Source of the DNA: Chryseosolibacter sp040902445
GTDB taxonomy: Bacteria; Bacteroidota; Bacteroidia; Cytophagales; Cyclobacteriaceae
Assembly (NCBI GenBank): GCA_040902445.1
Contig: JBBDXJ010000245.1
Span: 1 to 18,507 of the forward strand
Length of the DNA stretch: 18,507 nucleotides
Reading direction: 5' to 3'
Shown here piece by piece: positions 14,887-18,507 of this stretch. The notes under the pieces were generated by a model. That model had not been told where the DNA came from, made no database searches, and saw nothing but the letters and a program-made list of their open reading frames with translations. A program made the position numbers and the translations under genes. How positions within the stretch are numbered: position 1 is the first letter of the stretch; each line of letters begins with the position of its first letter.

Positions 14887-17193
14887 ATGAAAAATATCTT
14901 TTGGATTTTTCTGGTGACAAGTCCAATAATAATATCTGCGCAGACATTTGATAAAATTACAGACCCTGAGGAATATGCAAATCCTTTAATGGGTACAGAT
15001 TCGAAGCCAGATCTTTCCAATGGAAATACCTATCCTGCAATTGCTTTGCCCTGGGGGCTCAATTTCTGGACTCCGCAAACCGGAAAGTCAGGTGATGGCT
15101 TTATTTACGAATATGATGCGGATCGCATACGCGGATTTAAACAAACACATCAGGCAAGTAACTGGATAGGGGATTATGGGCAGTTTGCGATCATGCCCGT
15201 TACAGGCTCCATTAAATTTAATGAAGATAAAAGAGCGAGCTGGTTTTCACATAAAACAGAAATTAGCAAACCTTATTACTACAGTGTTTATTTAGCAGAA
15301 CATAATGTAGTCACTGAAATTGCACCTACCGAGAGAGCCGCTGTGTTCCGTATCACTTACCAGGGCGCGGACAGTGCGTACATCGTGATCGATGCTCTCG
15401 ATAAAGGATCTTACGTGAAAATCATTCCGGAAGAAAATAAGATCATCGGCTATTCCACCAAAAACAGTAAGAGTGTCCCTGAAAATTTTCGGAATTATTT
15501 TGTATTGTATTTCTCTGAACCGTTTTCGTCACTCGCTACGTTCAATGGAAATGACTTTAATCAACATGATAAGGAGGAACAAGCTGACCATTGCGGCGCC
15601 GTAGTGGGTTTTAAACCTCTAGCCGGACAGGTTGTTGAACTACGTGTTGCCTCTTCATTTATGAGTCATGAACAGGCAGAGATTAACTTAAAAGAAATAG
15701 GGAATGATGATTTTCAAAAGGTAAAACAAAAAGCGAAGGATGCCTGGAAGAACGAACTCAGCCGAATAAAAATCGAAGGAGGTACGGTTGATCAGGCGCG
15801 CGTTTTTTACACATGCCTTTACAGGTCATTGCTCTTTCCCAGAAAGTTTTACGAACTGGACAAGAATAAAAAAGTGATGCATTATAGTCCCTATAATGGG
15901 AAAGTGGTCCCTGGGTACATGTTTACAGACAATGGTTTTTTCGATACGTTCCGGGCGTTATTTCCTTTTTTCAACTTAATGTATCCCCAACACAATGCCC
16001 ATATCATGGAGGGCCTGGTTAACGCTTACAATGAAAGCGGATGGTTGCCCGAATGGGCCAGCCCGGGCCATCACGCTAATGTTACATTCGGGGCTTATTC
16101 GGCATCCATTATTGCCGATGCGTATTTAAAAGGGATAAGGGGCTATGATATTAATAAGTTATATGAAGCTATACTGAAGAACACTCAAAACGAACCTCCA
16201 AAAGAGATCAGGTCAGTGGGTCGTTTGGGCGTACATTATTATAATGAATTGGGGTATGTACCCTACGATGTGAATGTAAAGGAAAATACTTCAAGGACCC
16301 TCGAATATGCGTATCTGGACTTTGCTATTTCCCGGTTGGCAAAAGCACTTGATCGGCCACAGCAAGAAGTTGAACTCTTTGAAGGACGCTCATTAAACTA
16401 CAAAAAGCATTTTGATCCGGGGACAGGCCTAATGCGTGGAAAAAATAGAAATGGAGAATTTCAATCACCTTTTAATCCATTCAAATGGGGTGGCGCGTTC
16501 ACCGAAGGCAATAGCTGGCATTATACATGGTCTGTGGTGAACGACGTCCAGGGCCTTATTGACCTTATGGGAGGCAAGGAAAAATTTGTTAAGAAACTTG
16601 ATTCTGTTTTCATGCTTCCGCCAATTTATGACGAGAGCTATTACAAAATAGTGATCCATGAAATAAGGGAAATGCAGATCGTTAATATGGGTCAGTATGT
16701 TCATGGCAATCAACCCATGCAACACGTTGTTTACCTGTATAACTTTGCGGGAGCTCCATGGAAAACACAGTTTTGGATAAAGGAAATGACGGAGCGGTTA
16801 TACACTCCGACGCCTGATGGTTATTGTGGTGACGAAGATACCGGTCAGACTTCTGCGTGGTATGTTTTTTCTGCCCTGGGCTTTTATCCGGTAACTCCGG
16901 GCACTGACCAATATGTGTTAGGTACACCGATGTTCAGGCGTGTTACCATTGAATTAGCCAATGGAAAACAAATAATAATTAACGCGGATAATAACAGCAA
17001 TGAAAACAGGTATATTTCTAAATTGGAGGTCAATGGAATATCTTATACGAAAAATTGGCTTAGCCACCGGGAGTTGATGAAGGGCGCGACATTGAATTTT
17101 GTAATGTCGTCTGTTCCCGATAAAAAAAGAGGCATACAAAAAGAAGACCTTCCTTATTCCTATTCATTGGATAATGATAATCATCAAAAATAG
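14887..17193 (+). CDS. GH92-family alpha-mannosidase (exported)
   Basis: Secreted calcium-dependent alpha-mannosidase of 768 residues with a signal peptide ending at ISAQ (residue 19). The N-terminal sandwich begins YANPLMGTDS and includes NTYPAIALPWGLNFWTPQTG and FKQTHQASNWIGDYGQF. The catalytic domain has FFDTFRALFPF, WLPEWASPGHH, the general-acid Glu540 in FTEGNSWHYTW, His591-Glu592 in VIHEIREMQ, HGNQPMQH at 606-613, and the base/metal Asp649 and Asp651 in GDEDTGQ. The spacing from Glu540 to Asp651 (111) and the His-Glu pair 51-52 residues after the acid agree with my memory of the Bacteroides alpha-1,2-mannosidase BT3990 (Glu533, His584-Glu585, Asp644), which favours alpha-1,2 specificity. 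It lies 32 bases after the first GH92 and 24 bases before the MFS gene, clearly in the same operon. Confidence 0.92.
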   Translation: MKNIFWIFLVTSPIIISAQTFDKITDPEEYANPLMGTDSKPDLSNGNTYPAIALPWGLNFWTPQTGKSGDGFIYEYDADRIRGFKQTHQASNWIGDYGQFAIMPVTGSIKFNEDKRASWFSHKTEISKPYYYSVYLAEHNVVTEIAPTERAAVFRITYQGADSAYIVIDALDKGSYVKIIPEENKIIGYSTKNSKSVPENFRNYFVLYFSEPFSSLATFNGNDFNQHDKEEQADHCGAVVGFKPLAGQVVELRVASSFMSHEQAEINLKEIGNDDFQKVKQKAKDAWKNELSRIKIEGGTVDQARVFYTCLYRSLLFPRKFYELDKNKKVMHYSPYNGKVVPGYMFTDNGFFDTFRALFPFFNLMYPQHNAHIMEGLVNAYNESGWLPEWASPGHHANVTFGAYSASIIADAYLKGIRGYDINKLYEAILKNTQNEPPKEIRSVGRLGVHYYNELGYVPYDVNVKENTSRTLEYAYLDFAISRLAKALDRPQQEVELFEGRSLNYKKHFDPGTGLMRGKNRNGEFQSPFNPFKWGGAFTEGNSWHYTWSVVNDVQGLIDLMGGKEKFVKKLDSVFMLPPIYDESYYKIVIHEIREMQIVNMGQYVHGNQPMQHVVYLYNFAGAPWKTQFWIKEMTERLYTPTPDGYCGDEDTGQTSAWYVFSALGFYPVTPGTDQYVLGTPMFRRVTIELANGKQIIINADNNSNENRYISKLEVNGISYTKNWLSHRELMKGATLNFVMSSVPDKKRGIQKEDLPYSYSLDNDNHQK

Positions 17194-17217
17194 AAACGCT
17201 TTTTATCTGAAAAAAGT

Positions 17218-18498
17218 ATGTCTGCTAATAAGCCTAAAAAATATCTCGTCGTCATTACAGCTGTTGCATCAATTGGTGGGTTACTTTTCGGTTTCGATAT
17301 CGCCGTTGTTTCAGGGGTGCTTCCCTTTGTTCAAAAACAATTTAATTTAACCGCAGTTGAGGAGGGATGGTTTGTATCTTCAGCGTTAATAGGTAGCATA
17401 TTGGGTGTGGCAATTTCGGGGGAATTGAGTGACCGGTTTGGCAGAAAAATATTGCTTGTCGTGTCTTCCTTGCTTTTTTTCATTTCTGCTCTCGGATGTA
17501 CGCTTCTGCCTACCACATTTTGGATCATTGCGTTCCGTATGTTAGGGGGAGTGGGTATTGGCATTGCATCAATAATTGTTCCATTGTACATATCTGAAAT
17601 TGCGCCTGCTGCTATAAGAGGTCGTCTCGTAACATTTTATCAGCTTGCCGTCACCATCGGGATCTTGTTGGCCTACCTTTCGAATAGTATGCTGCTGAAT
17701 ATTTCCCCTGACCAGGCAGGGTCAGGTTTGAACGGGTTATTAAGTTTCTTGTTTGTAGAAGAAGTATGGCGTGGAATGTTCAGTGTTTTATTACTTCCTT
17801 CTCTTTTATTTCTTACAGGTTTGACCTTAGTGCCCGAGAGTCCCCGGTGGCTAATCCAAAAGCAGCGTACTGCCGAAGCAATAAATATTATAACAAAAAT
17901 TACCGGGAATAGATATCAGGCCGAGCTTGAAGTAAGGGAAATTGTTTCTGAATCGGAAGTAGAGGTCGGATCCTACAATGAACTTTTGAGCCCTGCATTG
18001 CGAAAAGCCCTGTTACTCGGCATCTTACTGCCTTTTCTTTCTCAGTTCAGTGGCATCAACGCAATCATATATTATGGGCCTACCATTCTGCATAGTGCAG
18101 GTGTTACCATAAGCAACAGTTTTATTAGCCAGATAATATTTGGATTCGCCATAGTGGTCTTTACGTTTATCGCAATATGGAAAGTGGATCATATCGGACG
18201 TCGGCGATTATACCTTATAGGTACGGCAGGTGCAGCTGTCAGTTTATTGCTCACCGGCATTTGCTTTTATTTTCAGTTTACTTCGTCAGTGTGGCTGATA
18301 GTTTGTGTATTGCTTTTTCTTGCAAGCTTTGCTTTTTCTATCGGTCCATTAAAATTCGTAGTCGCCTCAGAGATATTTCCTAATAAAATAAGAGGTAGGG
18401 CCATGGCAATTAGTATTATGACGATGTGGATAGCAGACGCCATGGTTGGCCAGCTTACAATAAATAAGGCTTCGCGTGGCCTGAAAGGCCCAGCGTGA
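17218..18498 (+). CDS. MFS sugar porter, C-terminus lost at window end
   Basis: Inner-membrane sugar:proton symporter of the sugar-porter family (XylE/GLUT-like). Signatures are GGLLFGFD at 20-27 in the first helix, DRFGRK after the second helix, RMLGGVGIGIAS, YISEIAPAAIRGR, PESPRWL at 206-212, QFSGINAIIYYGP at 276-288 in helix 7, and EIFPNKIRGRA near the C-terminus. About 414 codons follow the family pattern up to DAMVGQLT. The expected remainder of helix 11 and helix 12 and the VPETKG tail are missing. They are replaced by about a dozen unrelated codons and a stop within 50 bases of the window end, most likely an assembly end. It follows the GH92 genes by 24 bases and would import the monosaccharide they release. 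Confidence 0.9.
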   Translation: MSANKPKKYLVVITAVASIGGLLFGFDIAVVSGVLPFVQKQFNLTAVEEGWFVSSALIGSILGVAISGELSDRFGRKILLVVSSLLFFISALGCTLLPTTFWIIAFRMLGGVGIGIASIIVPLYISEIAPAAIRGRLVTFYQLAVTIGILLAYLSNSMLLNISPDQAGSGLNGLLSFLFVEEVWRGMFSVLLLPSLLFLTGLTLVPESPRWLIQKQRTAEAINIITKITGNRYQAELEVREIVSESEVEVGSYNELLSPALRKALLLGILLPFLSQFSGINAIIYYGPTILHSAGVTISNSFISQIIFGFAIVVFTFIAIWKVDHIGRRRLYLIGTAGAAVSLLLTGICFYFQFTSSVWLIVCVLLFLASFAFSIGPLKFVVASEIFPNKIRGRAMAISIMTMWIADAMVGQLTINKASRGLKGPA

Positions 18499-18501
18499 AG
18501 C
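18469..18501. repeat. Imperfect inverted repeat at the window end
   Basis: GCTTCGCG and GGCC on the left can pair with GGCC and GCGTGAAGC on the right around a TGAAA loop, with one wobble, one mismatch and bulges. It lies wholly in the ~45 bases that no longer fit the transporter gene. It resembles a dispersed palindromic repeat, which would explain why the assembly stops here. Confidence 0.45.
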
Positions 18502-18507
18502 TAGTGT

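Noticed and set aside
16702..16719. HGNQP in the second GH92 as loss of the catalytic Glu
   Set aside because: The general acid belongs to the upstream TEGNSW motif (Glu540), which is intact; spacing to the Asp pair agrees with the characterised enzyme.
1..18507. tRNA, rRNA, CRISPR array or transposase
   Set aside because: I saw no repeat-spacer pattern, no transposase motif, and no cloverleaf or rRNA-like stretch on reading through the window.

Overview
The window looks like one contig of a member of the Bacteroidota, possibly Chitinophagaceae, Sphingobacteriia or a relative. The reasons are the SusC-type N-terminus, export signals ending in Gln before the cleavage site, promoter boxes of the TAnnTTTG type, weak Shine-Dalgarno sites, and tandem GH92 and DUF4185 genes of the kind found in glycan-utilisation loci. 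A run of 10 N at 2628-2637 marks a scaffolded draft assembly. The outermost ~45 bases at each end do not continue the genes they interrupt.

Layout: (1) 34-501, minus strand: N-terminus of a SusC/RagA outer-membrane TonB-dependent receptor. (2) 538-926: divergent intergenic region with a palindromic operator. (3) 927-4117: two exported DUF4185-type beta-propeller proteins flanking an exported formylglycine-generating-enzyme-fold protein (broken by the N gap). (4) 4215-9438: a compact cytoplasmic block with 2-oxo-acid/acetoin-type dehydrogenase E1-alpha and E1-beta, a class II aldolase inserted before the E2 acyltransferase, a short unexplained open frame, and a PfkB sugar kinase. (5) 9675-10391: a GntR/HutC-type regulator. 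(6) 10529-12475: a rhamnulose-phosphate-aldolase/short-chain-dehydrogenase fusion. (7) 12626-18498: two dissimilar GH92 glycosidases and a sugar-porter MFS transporter cut off at the window end.

The genes read as one catabolic locus: capture and trimming of a mannose- or deoxysugar-containing glycan outside the cytoplasm (SusC, DUF4185, GH92), uptake (MFS porter), phosphorylation (PfkB), C-C cleavage (two aldolases), and oxidation of the fragments (SDR domain and a lipoyl-dependent dehydrogenase complex). A 16-bp palindrome, ACTTGTATATACAAGT or a one-mismatch version, lies upstream of three transcription units (813, 4171, 10474). Its core GTATATAC fits the operator type known for HutC-family GntR proteins, so the local regulator probably controls all three.

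The most unusual part is the 4215-9438 block. Conserved positions are changed in several of its proteins: the aldolase lacks the usual Asp-His pair, the E2 peripheral-subunit-binding domain lacks its Gly/Arg loop, and the E1-alpha cofactor loop is altered. Rhamnose isomerase, rhamnulokinase and lipoamide dehydrogenase (E3) are absent. This suggests a specialised, possibly undescribed route that ends in an acyl-CoA. The substrate cannot be read from the sequence.
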